This document shows, piece after piece, positions 17,417 through 26,798 of a stretch of DNA of 59,250 nucleotides. The notes beneath the pieces were generated by a model. That model did no database searches, had not been told where the DNA came from, and saw only the letters and a list, made by a program, of their open reading frames with translations. The stretch is from Alterluteimonas quercicellularis. Its GTDB lineage: Bacteria; Pseudomonadota; Gammaproteobacteria; Xanthomonadales; Xanthomonadaceae. The stretch spans positions 1 to 59,250 of the forward strand of contig NZ_JAIWPR010000039.1 of NCBI RefSeq assembly GCF_021191635.1, read 5' to 3'. A program made the translations under genes and the position numbers. Position 1 is the first letter of the stretch, and each line of letters opens with the position of its first letter.

Positions 17417-18894
17417 GGGGCTTCCTGCCGCTCGGGCGCGACCAGGTCCTCGAAGCGGTGCATCCGGCCGTCGCTGACCACGGCCGCGACCTCGCGCACG
17501 CGGCGCACGTCCTCGGCCGGGTTGGCGCGCAGGAACACGATGTCGGCCTCCATGCCGGCGGCCAGGCGCCCGGTGCGCTCGCCGATCCCCAGGCGCGCGG
17601 CGGCGCCGGAGGTGGCCAGGCGCAGCACCTCCCAGGCCGGGATGCCGGCCTGCACGTGCAGGTCCAGCTCGCGGGCCAGCGGCGGGCCGCCGCCGTTGCC
17701 GTCGGTGCCGATCAGGATCGGGATGCCGGCCGCGTGCAGTCGCCGCACCAGTTCCAGGGCCTTGGGCAGCGCCGCCCGCGCGCGGCGGTGGTCCTCCTCG
17801 TTCATGCGGCCCGCCTGCAGGAAGGTCAGCGCCGCGTCCATGGTCTCTGGATGCGCATACGCGCGGTCCTGCGGCGGGTAGACCCGGTCCAGGTCGTCGA
17901 CGTTGGCGACGAGCTCGTTGACCACCAGCGTGGTCGAGACCTCGACCTCGCGCTCGGCCAGCACGCGCAGCATCTCCCGGATGCGCGGGCCATCGAAGTC
18001 CGCCAGCTCGAACCAGCGGTGGATGTAGCGGTTGTCCGGACCGAGCCCGGCCTCGTAGGTCGCCTTCGCCTCCGGCTCCAGCAGGTCGGGGCTGGTCGGC
18101 AGCGCGTGCTCCAGGCCGGCGATGCCCAGCCGAGCGGCCTCGGTCCAGCCGACGGCGTTGAGGTGCGCGATCGGCGTCAGGCCGTGGCGCCGGGCGGCGC
18201 GCACCCCGGCGGCCAGCTCCTCGCGCGACAGGTCGGTGTAGAGCTTGAAGTAGCGCATGCCCAGGCCCGCCTGGCGCGCGGCCTCGGCGTCCCACTCGGC
18301 CTCGCTGCGCGGGTAGGCGAAGGCCGAGCCGCCGAAGGGCGGCGGCTGGATCACCGCGCCGGCATGCACGGCCTCGGGGCCGATCCATTCGCCGGCGGCG
18401 ATGCGCGCGTCGTAGCGGGCGTTGGCGACCGGATCGCCGCCGGGATTGCGCACCGTGGTGACGCCGAAGGCCAGCGCGGTGCGGGCGTGGTGGCGGGTGA
18501 TCGCGTCCACGCTCTCGATGCCGATCCGCGGCGCGCCGTCGTGCAGTTCGACCTTGTGCGGGCCGGAGGTGATGTGGGCGTGGGTGTCGAACAGGCCGGG
18601 CAGCGCGTAGGTGCCGCGCATGTCGTGGCGCTGCGCGGGCGCCACGTCCGCGGGCGGCGCGCCGTGGCCGAGCTCGACGATGCGCCCGTCGCGCACCAGC
18701 AGGTAGGCCTCGTCGACGACGCGCTCGGCCTCCGGATCGACCAGGGCGAAGCCGTGGTAGAGGTCGGCGCCGGCATGGCGCGGGCCGGCACCGGCGCAGG
18801 CGGCGAGCGCCCACGGCAGCAGGGCGAGCGCGAGGCGGGCGGTGCGGGCGGCGGGGCGGGACGGGGAGCGGTGGGCGCGGCGGGAGAGGGGCAT
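17413..18894 (-). CDS. amidohydrolase-family lipoprotein
   Basis: A 493-residue protein of the metal-dependent amidohydrolase superfamily (imidazolonepropionase/prolidase-like). An N-terminal signal with LAAC lipobox suggests anchoring in the envelope. Metal-site markers are visible: LFDTHAHITSG (HxH), LYTDLSREEL/FKLY lysine region, IAHLNAVG, LEHALPTS and IGTDGNGGGPPL (Asp). A short beta domain (YLLVRDGRIVELG; ADIVFLRANPAEDVRRV) brackets the barrel, as in the family. The stop codon is supplied by the adjacent interspersed repeat. Divergent from the sigma-factor gene. Substrate unknown. Confidence 0.88.
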   Translation of the reverse strand: MPLSRRAHRSPSRPAARTARLALALLPWALAACAGAGPRHAGADLYHGFALVDPEAERVVDEAYLLVRDGRIVELGHGAPPADVAPAQRHDMRGTYALPGLFDTHAHITSGPHKVELHDGAPRIGIESVDAITRHHARTALAFGVTTVRNPGGDPVANARYDARIAAGEWIGPEAVHAGAVIQPPPFGGSAFAYPRSEAEWDAEAARQAGLGMRYFKLYTDLSREELAAGVRAARRHGLTPIAHLNAVGWTEAARLGIAGLEHALPTSPDLLEPEAKATYEAGLGPDNRYIHRWFELADFDGPRIREMLRVLAEREVEVSTTLVVNELVANVDDLDRVYPPQDRAYAHPETMDAALTFLQAGRMNEEDHRRARAALPKALELVRRLHAAGIPILIGTDGNGGGPPLARELDLHVQAGIPAWEVLRLATSGAAARLGIGERTGRLAAGMEADIVFLRANPAEDVRRVREVAAVVSDGRMHRFEDLVAPERQEAP

Positions 18895-19056
18895 GTCGGG
18901 TCTCTGCGATGAAGGGGGCCGCGGCGGCGAAGCGTTCGCCGTGCGGGTCCCGACTGCAGTCGCCGGCAGGCGCGCGGTTCTTACTTCGCGCATGCTGGAA
19001 CCCCGCGTGTAAGAAACGCCGCCTCGCGGACGACTGACGGGAACCCACCACCGGCG

Positions 19057-19545
19057 ATGCCCTCCGTGCACCCCCTCTGGCCAGACGTCGAAGCGCACCT
19101 GCCGCGGCTGTGGCGGACGGTCCGCGCCTACGAGGCCGATCCCGCGCAACAGGAGGACCTGGTGCAGGAGATCCTGGTCGCGGCCTGGCAGGGCCTGCCT
19201 CGCCTGCGCGACGGCACCCGGCTGCTGCCGTTCCTGCTGCGCATCGCCCACAACCTCTGCGCCAGCCATGTGCGCAGCGCGGTGCGGGCGCCGGCGCGGG
19301 TGGCGCTGGAGGACGCGCCCGAACTGGCAACGGCGACGCCCGGCCCGGCGGACGCCGACGCCGCCTGGCTGCTGGCCGCGCTGCGCCGGCTGCCGTTGCC
19401 GCAGCGGCAGGTCCTGCTGCTGCAGCTGGAAGGCTTCGATTATCGCGAGATCGCCGAACTGCTCGGCATCAGCGTCGACAACGTCGGCGTGCGCGCCCAT
19501 CGCGCGCGCCGCAGGCTGCAGGAGATGCACGATGGACCTCGATGA
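19057..19545 (+). CDS. ECF-like RNA polymerase sigma factor
   Basis: A 162-residue sigma-70-family protein. Region 2 is shown by EADPAQQEDLVQEILVAAWQ and LPFLLRIAHNLCASHVR, and region 4 by LPLPQRQVLLLQLEGFDYREIAELLG with a helix-turn-helix SVDNVGVRAHRARRRL. It lacks regions 1 and 3, as ECF factors do. Its stop overlaps the start of the next gene by 14 bp, so the two are translationally coupled and the partner is a candidate anti-sigma factor. Confidence 0.88.
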   Translation: MPSVHPLWPDVEAHLPRLWRTVRAYEADPAQQEDLVQEILVAAWQGLPRLRDGTRLLPFLLRIAHNLCASHVRSAVRAPARVALEDAPELATATPGPADADAAWLLAALRRLPLPQRQVLLLQLEGFDYREIAELLGISVDNVGVRAHRARRRLQEMHDGPR

Positions 19546-20095
19546 CGCGCGCCTGCGCGAGCTGTGGCAACGCCAGCCGCCGCCCCCCGCGCCGGCCCCG
19601 CGGCTGATGGCCCGGGTGTGCCGCCACCGCCGCATCGCCGCGCTGTGGCGCGCGCTGGAAGTGGCGCTGACGCTGGGTGGCGCCGCGCTGCTGTTGTGGC
19701 CGGGCGCCGACGGCGGTCTCGCCCCGCGGCAATGGCTGCTGATCCCGTTCTTCGCGGCGTTCCTGGCCGTGGCGTGGGCGATCGTGCTGCGCGGGCGCAC
19801 GGGCCCCCGCGCCCTGGCCGCCGAGGACGGCGCGGCCTATGCGCGCGCGCGCCAGCGCCAGCTGCGCGGCTCGCTGCGCGACCTGCGCGTCGCCGAACTG
19901 GCCGCGACGGGCCTGCTGGCCTACGCGGGCGTGGCGCTGGCGGTCTGCCTGGTCGCCGTCGAGGCCTGGCGCGCGGATGCCGCGGTCCTGTTCGCGTGGG
20001 GTGCGCTGTGGTGGACCGGCACCCGCTGGCTGGTGCGGCGGCGGCGCCCGCCGCTGCGCGCCGAGTACCGCGCGATGGCGCGGCTGCTGCGCTGA
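19532..20095 (+). CDS. membrane protein coupled to the sigma factor, putative anti-sigma
   Basis: A 187-residue protein with AGGAG eight bases before ATG 19532, inside the sigma-factor gene. A short cytoplasmic N-terminus (MDLDDARLRELWQRQPPPP) precedes four hydrophobic segments (about 45-58, 68-85, 120-138 and 145-158). Anti-sigma factors often have this layout (cytoplasmic sigma-binding N-terminus plus membrane helices), but I see no zinc-binding HXXXCXXC motif, so the role rests on coupling alone. Confidence 0.75.
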   Translation: MDLDDARLRELWQRQPPPPAPAPRLMARVCRHRRIAALWRALEVALTLGGAALLLWPGADGGLAPRQWLLIPFFAAFLAVAWAIVLRGRTGPRALAAEDGAAYARARQRQLRGSLRDLRVAELAATGLLAYAGVALAVCLVAVEAWRADAAVLFAWGALWWTGTRWLVRRRRPPLRAEYRAMARLLR

Positions 20096-20101
20096 GGCCG
20101 G

Positions 20102-20166
20102 CGGGAGCGCGCTCGCGCGCGACGGGATCCGCGGGGAAGAGCCATCGCGCGCGAGCGCGCTCCTAC
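20102..20166. repeat. interspersed inverted repeat, copy 3
   Basis: GGGAGCGCGCTCGCGCGCGAC arm and GCGCGCGAGCGCGCTCCTAC arm around a 24-bp loop, just after the putative anti-sigma gene and before the frm operon promoter. Confidence 0.9.
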
Positions 20167-20198
20167 AGGGGGCGGTCGCCATCGCGCGCAGGCGGTTG

Positions 20199-20215
20199 TA
20201 TACTGGGGTGGAGTA
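20199..20215 (+). promoter_or_regulatory. FrmR/RcnR-type operator overlapping a -10 box
   Basis: TACT-GGGGTGG-AGTA (20201-20215) matches the RcnR/FrmR-class operator layout TACT-G6-N-AGTA in arm sequence, G tract and spacing. TATACT (20199-20204), a near-consensus -10 box, overlaps it, and the frmR ATG is 18 bp downstream. Repressor bound here would block RNA polymerase: negative autoregulation relieved by formaldehyde. Confidence 0.75.
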
Positions 20216-20232
20216 TCAAGCCGGGCCGACCG

Positions 20233-21667
<1,435 letters not shown>

Positions 21668-21672
21668 GGTGC

Positions 21673-21785
21673 CGGGAATCGGGAGTCGGGAATGGGGAAT
21701 CGCAGAAGCGGTCCCGGCTCGGCTCCCATCCCCCGGTCGTTCGCATTCCCGCTTTCCGATTCCCTATTCCCGACTCCCCATTCCC
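21673..21785. repeat. GGGAAT-type inverted repeat between frmA and frmB
   Basis: Left arm 21673-21702 is built of GGGAATCGGGAGTCGGGAAT-like units; right arm 21758-21785 is its near complement (CGATTCCCTATTCCCGACTC, then CCCATTCCC). The arm ends at the base before the frmB ATG. It differs in sequence from the GTAGGAGCG family. Confidence 0.9.
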
Positions 21786-22616
21786 ATGCACCCAATAGAA
21801 CACCACGCCTGTTTCGGCGGCTGGCAGGACGTCTACCGCCATCGGTCCGAAGCGCTGGGCTGCGAGACGAGCTTCGCGGTCTTTCTGCCGCCGCAGGCCG
21901 AACGCGAGCGGCTGCCGGTGCTGTACTGGCTGAGCGGCCTGACCTGCAACGAGCAGAACTTCGTCACCAAGGCCGGGGCGCAGCGCTACGCGGCCGAGCA
22001 CGGGGTGATCCTGGTCGCGCCGGATACCAGCCCGCGCGGCGAGGGCGTGGCCGATGCCGAGGGCTACGACCTGGGCCAGGGCGCCGGCTTCTACGTCGAC
22101 GCGATGCAGGCGCCGTGGGCCGCGCACTACCGCATGCACGACTACGTCGTCCACGAGCTGCCGGCGCTCGTCGAGGCGAACTTCCCGGCGTCGGACGCGC
22201 GCGCGATCAGCGGGCATTCGATGGGCGGCCACGGTGCGCTGGTGGCCGCGCTGCGCAATCCGGGCCGCTACCGCAGCGTGTCGGCGTTCTCGCCGATCGT
22301 GGCGCCCGCGCAGGTGCCGTGGGGCGAGAAGGCGTTCGCCGCCTATCTCGGGCCCGATCGCGAGGCCTGGGCCGCCTACGACGCGACCGCGCTGCTGGCC
22401 TCGGCGCAGGAGCGGCTGCCGCTGCTGATCGACCAGGGCGAGGCCGACGAATTCCTCGACGGCCAGCTCAGGCCCTGGCTGCTGCAGGCCGCGGCCGAGC
22501 GCGCCGGCCATCCGCTGGACCTGCGGATGCGGGCCGGCTACGACCACAGCTACTACTTCATCGCCAGCTTCATCGGCGAGCACGTCGCCCATCACGCCCG
22601 CGCGCTGCGCGCGTGA
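21786..22616 (+). CDS. frmB: S-formylglutathione hydrolase
   Basis: A 276-residue esterase-D-type alpha/beta hydrolase that releases formate and glutathione from S-formylglutathione. Nucleophile Ser145 in SGHSMGGHG, Asp221 in [10 protein letters not shown] and His254 in YDHSYYF form the triad; the N-terminal [13 protein letters not shown] is family-typical. ATG 21786 directly abuts a GGGAAT-type repeat, and no purine-rich ribosome site can be seen before it, so translation may depend on coupling, a leaderless transcript or the repeat hairpin. Confidence 0.95.
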   Translation: MHPIEHHACFGGWQDVYRHRSEALGCETSFAVFLPPQAERERLPVLYWLSGLTCNEQNFVTKAGAQRYAAEHGVILVAPDTSPRGEGVADAEGYDLGQGAGFYVDAMQAPWAAHYRMHDYVVHELPALVEANFPASDARAISGHSMGGHGALVAALRNPGRYRSVSAFSPIVAPAQVPWGEKAFAAYLGPDREAWAAYDATALLASAQERLPLLIDQGEADEFLDGQLRPWLLQAAAERAGHPLDLRMRAGYDHSYYFIASFIGEHVAHHARALRA

Positions 22617-22684
22617 GCGTCTCGTGCGCGCCGCCGCCGGCGGCGCGTGCTAGCGTCCCGCCCGGACGACATGGAGGATCCGAC

Positions 22685-23722
22685 ATGGCGACGCGCACGA
22701 TCGCGCTGCTGCTGTGCTGGCTGCTGGCCCTGCCGGCCGCGGCCGTGCCCACCTGGGGCGCGCGGGAGTCGAGCCCGGTGGACACGCCGCCTGCGCAGCT
22801 GCGCCCGGGCGAATGGATCTGGGGCGGCGACGACCGTGCGATGGGGCCGATGGCGATGGTGGTCAGCCTGGACGAGCAGCGCGGCTACCTGTACCGCAAC
22901 GGCGTGCTGGTGGCGGCGACGACGGTCAGCACCGGCAAGGCCGGGCACGAGACGCCGACCGGGGTCTTCACCATCCTGCAGAAGGACCGCGACCACCATT
23001 CCAACAAGTACAACGACGCGCCGATGCCCTACCAGGAGCGGCTGACCTGGGACGGCATCGCGCTGCACGCCGGCGGCCTGCCGGGCTATCCCGAGTCGCA
23101 CGGCTGCGTGCACCTGCCCACCGAGTTCGCGCGGCGGCTGTTCGCCGCGACCACGCTGGGCATGACGGTGGTGATCGCGCAGAGCGGGCACGCCTCGGAG
23201 CAGGTGGTGCACCCGGGCCTGCTGTCGCCGGTGGATGCGGCCAGCGGCGCCGACCTGTCCGCGCTGCCGCTGGACGACGGCCAGCCGTGGCGGTGGACCG
23301 GGGACGATGCCTCCACCGCGCCGATCTCGCTGGTGCTCAGCTGCAGCGACCAGCGCCTGGTCGCGCTGGAGGACGGCCGCGAGGTCGGACGCGCGCGGGT
23401 GTCGCTGCCGCAGCCGGCGCCCGTCGCCGGCACCCACGTCTACGTGATGGGCGAGGGCGCCTCGTTGGCCCACGTCGACGGCGTGCCGGACGGGCGCATG
23501 CCGCAGTGGCAGGCCATCGCGGTGCCCGGGCACGAGGACGAGGCCGGCCGGCCGCTGGACCCGGGCCTGCTGGCCGGCGTGCGGGTGCCGCCGGGCTTCG
23601 TCGACAAGGTGCTGCCGCGGCTGCGGCCCGGCACCGTGCTGGTGGCCACCGACGCGCACATCGTGCCCGAGACCACCGGGCGCGGGCAGCGCGTGCTCGA
23701 CGCCGTGCCGCCCGAGCGCTGA
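22685..23722 (+). CDS. L,D-transpeptidase (YkuD domain)
   Basis: A 345-residue exported protein: signal peptide to about residue 20 (LLALPAAAVP), with GGAGG before ATG 22685. The YkuD catalytic motif is complete: LHAGGLPGYPESHGCVHLP with H128, H139 and Cys141, preceded by TPTGVFTI. L,D-transpeptidases make 3-3 peptidoglycan crosslinks or attach proteins to peptidoglycan. The second half (about 170-345) appears to be a diverged second lobe of similar strand pattern (APISLVLSCSDQRLVALEDG...APVAGTHVYV) without a catalytic Cys. It follows frmB by 68 bp but has its own ribosome site. Confidence 0.9.
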   Translation: MATRTIALLLCWLLALPAAAVPTWGARESSPVDTPPAQLRPGEWIWGGDDRAMGPMAMVVSLDEQRGYLYRNGVLVAATTVSTGKAGHETPTGVFTILQKDRDHHSNKYNDAPMPYQERLTWDGIALHAGGLPGYPESHGCVHLPTEFARRLFAATTLGMTVVIAQSGHASEQVVHPGLLSPVDAASGADLSALPLDDGQPWRWTGDDASTAPISLVLSCSDQRLVALEDGREVGRARVSLPQPAPVAGTHVYVMGEGASLAHVDGVPDGRMPQWQAIAVPGHEDEAGRPLDPGLLAGVRVPPGFVDKVLPRLRPGTVLVATDAHIVPETTGRGQRVLDAVPPER

Positions 23723-23746
23723 GCTGGCGACGCGACGGGCTTTCGT

Positions 23747-23810
23747 GCAGCACGCGCTCGCGCGCGACAGCGCCGGCCGCACGCCATGTCGCGCGCGAGC
23801 GCGCTCCTAC
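23747..23810. repeat. interspersed inverted repeat, copy 4
   Basis: A degenerate left arm (ACGCGCTCGCGCGCGAC) and an intact right arm (GTCGCGCGCGAGCGCGCTCC, TAC) lie between the convergent transpeptidase and Dph6-like genes. Confidence 0.85.
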
Positions 23811-23820
23811 AGGGGCGGTT

Positions 23821-24504
23821 TCAGGGTCGCAGCAGGAAGTCGGTGTAGGCGAAGCGGCCGTCGCGCAGCACGGTCTCGCCGGGGGCGAGCTCCAGCGGGC
23901 GCGCGAACATCGGCCCGGCGTGCACGCAGGTGTGGAACTCGCCGCGCTCCCCGCAGGGGTCGACGGCGGCGGGCAGCGCATCCAGCAGCGCCGGGCCGAA
24001 GTCGCGGCCGGCATAGGCGGCGTCGAGCTGCCGCGTGTCCACGCAGCACAGCCGCGCGCGCAGGCCGCCGGCGATCATCTCGCGGGCCAGCGCCGCGGTG
24101 TCGGCGCCGAACAGCGGGAAGTGCGGCGTCCAGCCCAGACGCGCGCACAGCGCTTCCCGCCAGGCACGGACGTCGGCCAGGAACAGGTCGCCGAAGGCGA
24201 TGTCGCGCAGCCCCGGCCAGCGCGCCTGCGCATGTGCCAGCAGGTCGGCGAAGGCGCGCTCGTAGGTGGCGTTGTCGGTCACCGGCGGGATGCGCGACTC
24301 GACCACCGGCAGGCCCGCAGCGGCGGCCTGCGCGTGCAGCACGTCCACGCGGATGCCCTGCATGGAGATCCGCTCGTAGCCGTCGGTGATCGTGGTCGCC
24401 AGCGCGACCGGATCGAGCGCGCCGTCGCGGCGCAGGGCGTGCAGGGCCCAGGCCGCATCCTTGCCGCCGCTCCACGCGAGCAGGACGGGCCGGCGCGCGG
24501 GCAT
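23821..24504 (-). CDS. Dph6-like ATP-pyrophosphatase (diphthine-ammonia-ligase family)
   Basis: A 227-residue PP-loop protein with SGGKDAAWAL near the N-terminus, the ATP-binding signature of N-type ATP pyrophosphatases, and the family blocks GDLFLADVRAWRE, PLFG and ERGEFHTCVHAGP. Eukaryotic and archaeal members amidate diphthine on EF2; bacteria lack diphthamide, so the bacterial substrate is unknown. ATG 24504 follows the previous stop by two bases, so it is translated with the small gene upstream. Confidence 0.87.
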   Translation of the reverse strand: MPARRPVLLAWSGGKDAAWALHALRRDGALDPVALATTITDGYERISMQGIRVDVLHAQAAAAGLPVVESRIPPVTDNATYERAFADLLAHAQARWPGLRDIAFGDLFLADVRAWREALCARLGWTPHFPLFGADTAALAREMIAGGLRARLCCVDTRQLDAAYAGRDFGPALLDALPAAVDPCGERGEFHTCVHAGPMFARPLELAPGETVLRDGRFAYTDFLLRP

Positions 24505-24506
24505 GC

Positions 24507-24842
24507 TCAGCCGCGGACGTTGCGCAGCTCCCACGCGCTGCCGGCCAGCAGGCGCAGGCGATGGCGCAGGATCTCGCCGGGCAGGGTGGTGGTGGCGGTG
24601 AGGTCGAAGTCCAGGTCCTCCTGCGCGCCTTCCACGCGGGCGGCGGGATCGACGGCGCCCAGCGCGGGATCGACCTCGTCCGGCTCGTCCTGGGTCGCGC
24701 GCCAGCGCTCGAACAGCCCGCTGCCGGCGAGCGCGGCCTGCAGTTCCTCGGCCATGCCGGCCGCGCTCTGCGAGCGGAAGGCGAACGCCCCGGCGGCGCG
24801 GGCGCGCTCGGGGTGGGGGATGCGGATGTCGTAGGTGGCCAT
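24507..24842 (-). CDS. small conserved-looking protein of unknown function
   Basis: A 111-residue soluble protein (MATYDIRIPHPERARAAGAF...) with an acidic centre and the C-terminal block TATTTLPGEILRHRLRLLAG. I recognise no domain. It is probably real: codon use matches its neighbours and its stop is two bases before the start of the Dph6-like gene, indicating translational coupling and perhaps related function. The ribosome site is weak. Confidence 0.7.
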   Translation of the reverse strand: MATYDIRIPHPERARAAGAFAFRSQSAAGMAEELQAALAGSGLFERWRATQDEPDEVDPALGAVDPAARVEGAQEDLDFDLTATTTLPGEILRHRLRLLAGSAWELRNVRG

Positions 24843-24950
24843 GCGTTCCGGTCGGATGGAAGGACGGGGCCAGACTAGCAGCGCCGCGCGTGAGCGGCCC
24901 GTCGGCGCGGCGGGAGGCGTCGCCTGGAGCGCGCTGTCGCGACATGCTCC

Positions 24951-25017
24951 GTAGGAGCGCGCTCGCGCGCGACGATTCGCGGGCGCCGGTCGCAATCGCG
25001 CGCGAGCGCGCTCCTAC
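24951..25017. repeat. interspersed inverted repeat, copy 5
   Basis: Full-length short form: GTAGGAGCGCGCTCGCGCGC left arm and GCGCGCGAGCGCGCTCCTAC right arm, loop about 25 bp. It is 14 bp past the DegV stop and upstream of the small gene at 24842. Confidence 0.92.
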
Positions 25018-25030
25018 AAGGCGCCGTCTC

Positions 25031-25972
25031 CTAGGCGAACGCGTGCGGCGGCGCGGCGAAGCCGACGGTCAGCGCGCCGGCGCCGACGTTGACCATGCCG
25101 CTGAGCCCCATCACCGCCTCGAACACCTCGATGTTGTGCGCGCGGCAGACCTCCATCAGGCGGTCGTGCCCGGGCAGCGCGCGCAGCGCCTCCAGCGGGC
25201 CGCCGTAGCTCAGGCACAGGGTCGGGGTCAGCAGGCCGTCCTCGACGCGCTCCTCGACGAAGCGGAACAGCGTGCGCGCGGCATGGTCGAAGCCGCGCAC
25301 GCGGGCCACGGGGCCGGTCTCGCCCTGGTGGCAGTGCAGGATCGGCTTGATGTCGAGCGCGCCGCCCAGCGTCGCGGCCAGCAGGCTCACGCTGCGGTCG
25401 CCGCGGTGGCGGGTGCGCGCGCGCAGGTAGCCCAGGTCGCGCGGCACCATGTAGGTGTAGCTGCGGGTGGCGAGGAAGTCGAGGCGGGTGCGGATGTCCG
25501 GCGCGCCGGCGCCGGCCTCGCGCAGCCGCACCGCTTCCACCGGCAGCAGGCCCTGGCCGGCGAACACCTGCTGCGAATCCACCACCCGCAGCGCGAACGG
25601 CGTGCCGTGGCCGGCGGCGCTGCGCACCTGCTTGTACTCGTTGAGGATCGCGAAGCTGGCCTGGGTGGCGTTCTCGTGGATGCGGCTGCGGTTGCGGGTG
25701 ACCGTCAGGCAGAACACGTAGTCGTAGTCGATCACCAGCCGTTCGAGGAACAGCGCCTTGATCCGCTCGGCAGGGAACGCCGAGGTCTCCGCGGTGTGGC
25801 CGCGCTCGGCCAGGTGCGCCTGCGCGAACTCGAGCGTGGCCTGTTCGTCGCGCAGGTCCACCAGTTCCGCTTCGCCGATGCGCACGGTGACCGGCAGCAG
25901 CACCACGCCGGCGGCGTCGAGCCAGTCGGAGGGAAGATCGCAGGCCGAGTCGACGACGATTCCGATGCGCAT
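25031..25972 (-). CDS. DegV-family fatty-acid-binding protein
   Basis: A 313-residue protein that begins MRIGIVVDSACDLPSDWL, the DegV signature; family members bind a fatty acid between two lobes and many (FakB) present it to a fatty-acid kinase. Further family blocks are TSAFPAERIKALF, RVVDSQQVFAGQGLLPVEAV and LGGALDIKPILHCHQGE. The partner kinase FakA is not seen here. The protein is a little longer than the usual ~280 residues, with an insertion around HRGDRS. The gene appears monocistronic, between a repeat and a terminator-like hairpin. Confidence 0.88.
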   Translation of the reverse strand: MRIGIVVDSACDLPSDWLDAAGVVLLPVTVRIGEAELVDLRDEQATLEFAQAHLAERGHTAETSAFPAERIKALFLERLVIDYDYVFCLTVTRNRSRIHENATQASFAILNEYKQVRSAAGHGTPFALRVVDSQQVFAGQGLLPVEAVRLREAGAGAPDIRTRLDFLATRSYTYMVPRDLGYLRARTRHRGDRSVSLLAATLGGALDIKPILHCHQGETGPVARVRGFDHAARTLFRFVEERVEDGLLTPTLCLSYGGPLEALRALPGHDRLMEVCRAHNIEVFEAVMGLSGMVNVGAGALTVGFAAPPHAFA

Positions 25973-26056
25973 CCGGGCTTGCCTGGGGGCGGGCGCGGGC
26001 GGCGGACTGGCCGCTGCCGTGCAGCCCGCGAGATTGGGTGGGCGCCACTCTACGCC

Positions 26057-26089
26057 AAAACGCCGCGGCGTTTCGGCCCTGCGGGCCGC
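26057..26089 (-). terminator. probable terminator after the HCCA isomerase gene
   Basis: Immediately past the stop, the minus strand has CGGCCC-GCA-GGGCCG and then the perfect palindrome AAACGCCGCGGCGTTT followed by one more T. The T run is short, so strength is uncertain; the second hairpin could also work on the other strand. Confidence 0.5.
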
Positions 26090-26710
26090 TCAGCCGCGGC
26101 GGACGCCCTCCGGCAGCGTCGCCACGCGGCGCATCTCCGCGTCTTCCAGCAGCGCCGGATCGCCGAGCACGGCCATGGCGAAGTCGTGGGCGTCGTCGCC
26201 CCAGATCAGCGCGTCGCCCACCGCCAGCGTCGGCACCCCGAACAGGCCGGCGGCGATCGCCGCGCGGGTGTTGTCGTGCAGGCGCTGCTTGACCGCGGGA
26301 TCGGCCAGCGCCTCGGGCGCCACGCCCAGGCGCCCGAACAGCGGCGCCAGCGCCTCGGCGCTGTCGGCGGCCTCGCCCTGCGCCCAGATCCGCGCGAACA
26401 CCGCGTCGATCGCGTCCGGCGCGCAGCCCGCGGCGATCGCCAGCCGCAGCGCCGGCAGCGGGTTGAACGGATGCGCGGGCGGGAAGCGCAGCGGCACGCC
26501 GTCGCGCCGCGCGCGCCAGACCAGGTGCCGGTACGCGAAGGCGCGCTTGGCCGGGATCTCCGCCGGGCCCTTGATGCCGAGGTGGTCGAGCACCGCGGCG
26601 AACAGGATCGGCACCGGCTGGATGCCGCGCGCCTCCAGCACGTCGCGCAGCTTGTGCCACTGCAGGTAGGAATAGGGCGAGATGAAGTCGAAGTACCAGC
26701 GTGCGGACAT
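26090..26710 (-). CDS. 2-hydroxychromene-2-carboxylate isomerase-like (kappa GST/DsbA fold)
   Basis: A 206-residue thioredoxin-fold protein without a signal peptide. N-terminal YFDFISPYSYLQW carries the serine that replaces the DsbA cysteine in HCCA isomerases/kappa-class GSTs; cis-proline block LFGVPTLAVGDALIWGDD follows later. The archetype acts in naphthalene breakdown with glutathione as cofactor. No aromatic-degradation genes are nearby, so a general glutathione-dependent isomerase or transferase is more likely. Confidence 0.9.
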   Translation of the reverse strand: MSARWYFDFISPYSYLQWHKLRDVLEARGIQPVPILFAAVLDHLGIKGPAEIPAKRAFAYRHLVWRARRDGVPLRFPPAHPFNPLPALRLAIAAGCAPDAIDAVFARIWAQGEAADSAEALAPLFGRLGVAPEALADPAVKQRLHDNTRAAIAAGLFGVPTLAVGDALIWGDDAHDFAMAVLGDPALLEDAEMRRVATLPEGVRRG

Positions 26711-26798
26711 GGCGCGACCTCCCGGGAAGACCGGGCCATTGTGCCGCGCGCCTGCGTGGGCGCGTAGACTGGCACCGCCCGTTCACGGAGATCGCCGC

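Noticed and set aside
24890..26767. Long plus-strand frame opposite DegV and the HCCA isomerase
   Set aside because: It is a shadow of two well-supported minus-strand genes and shows no protein family.
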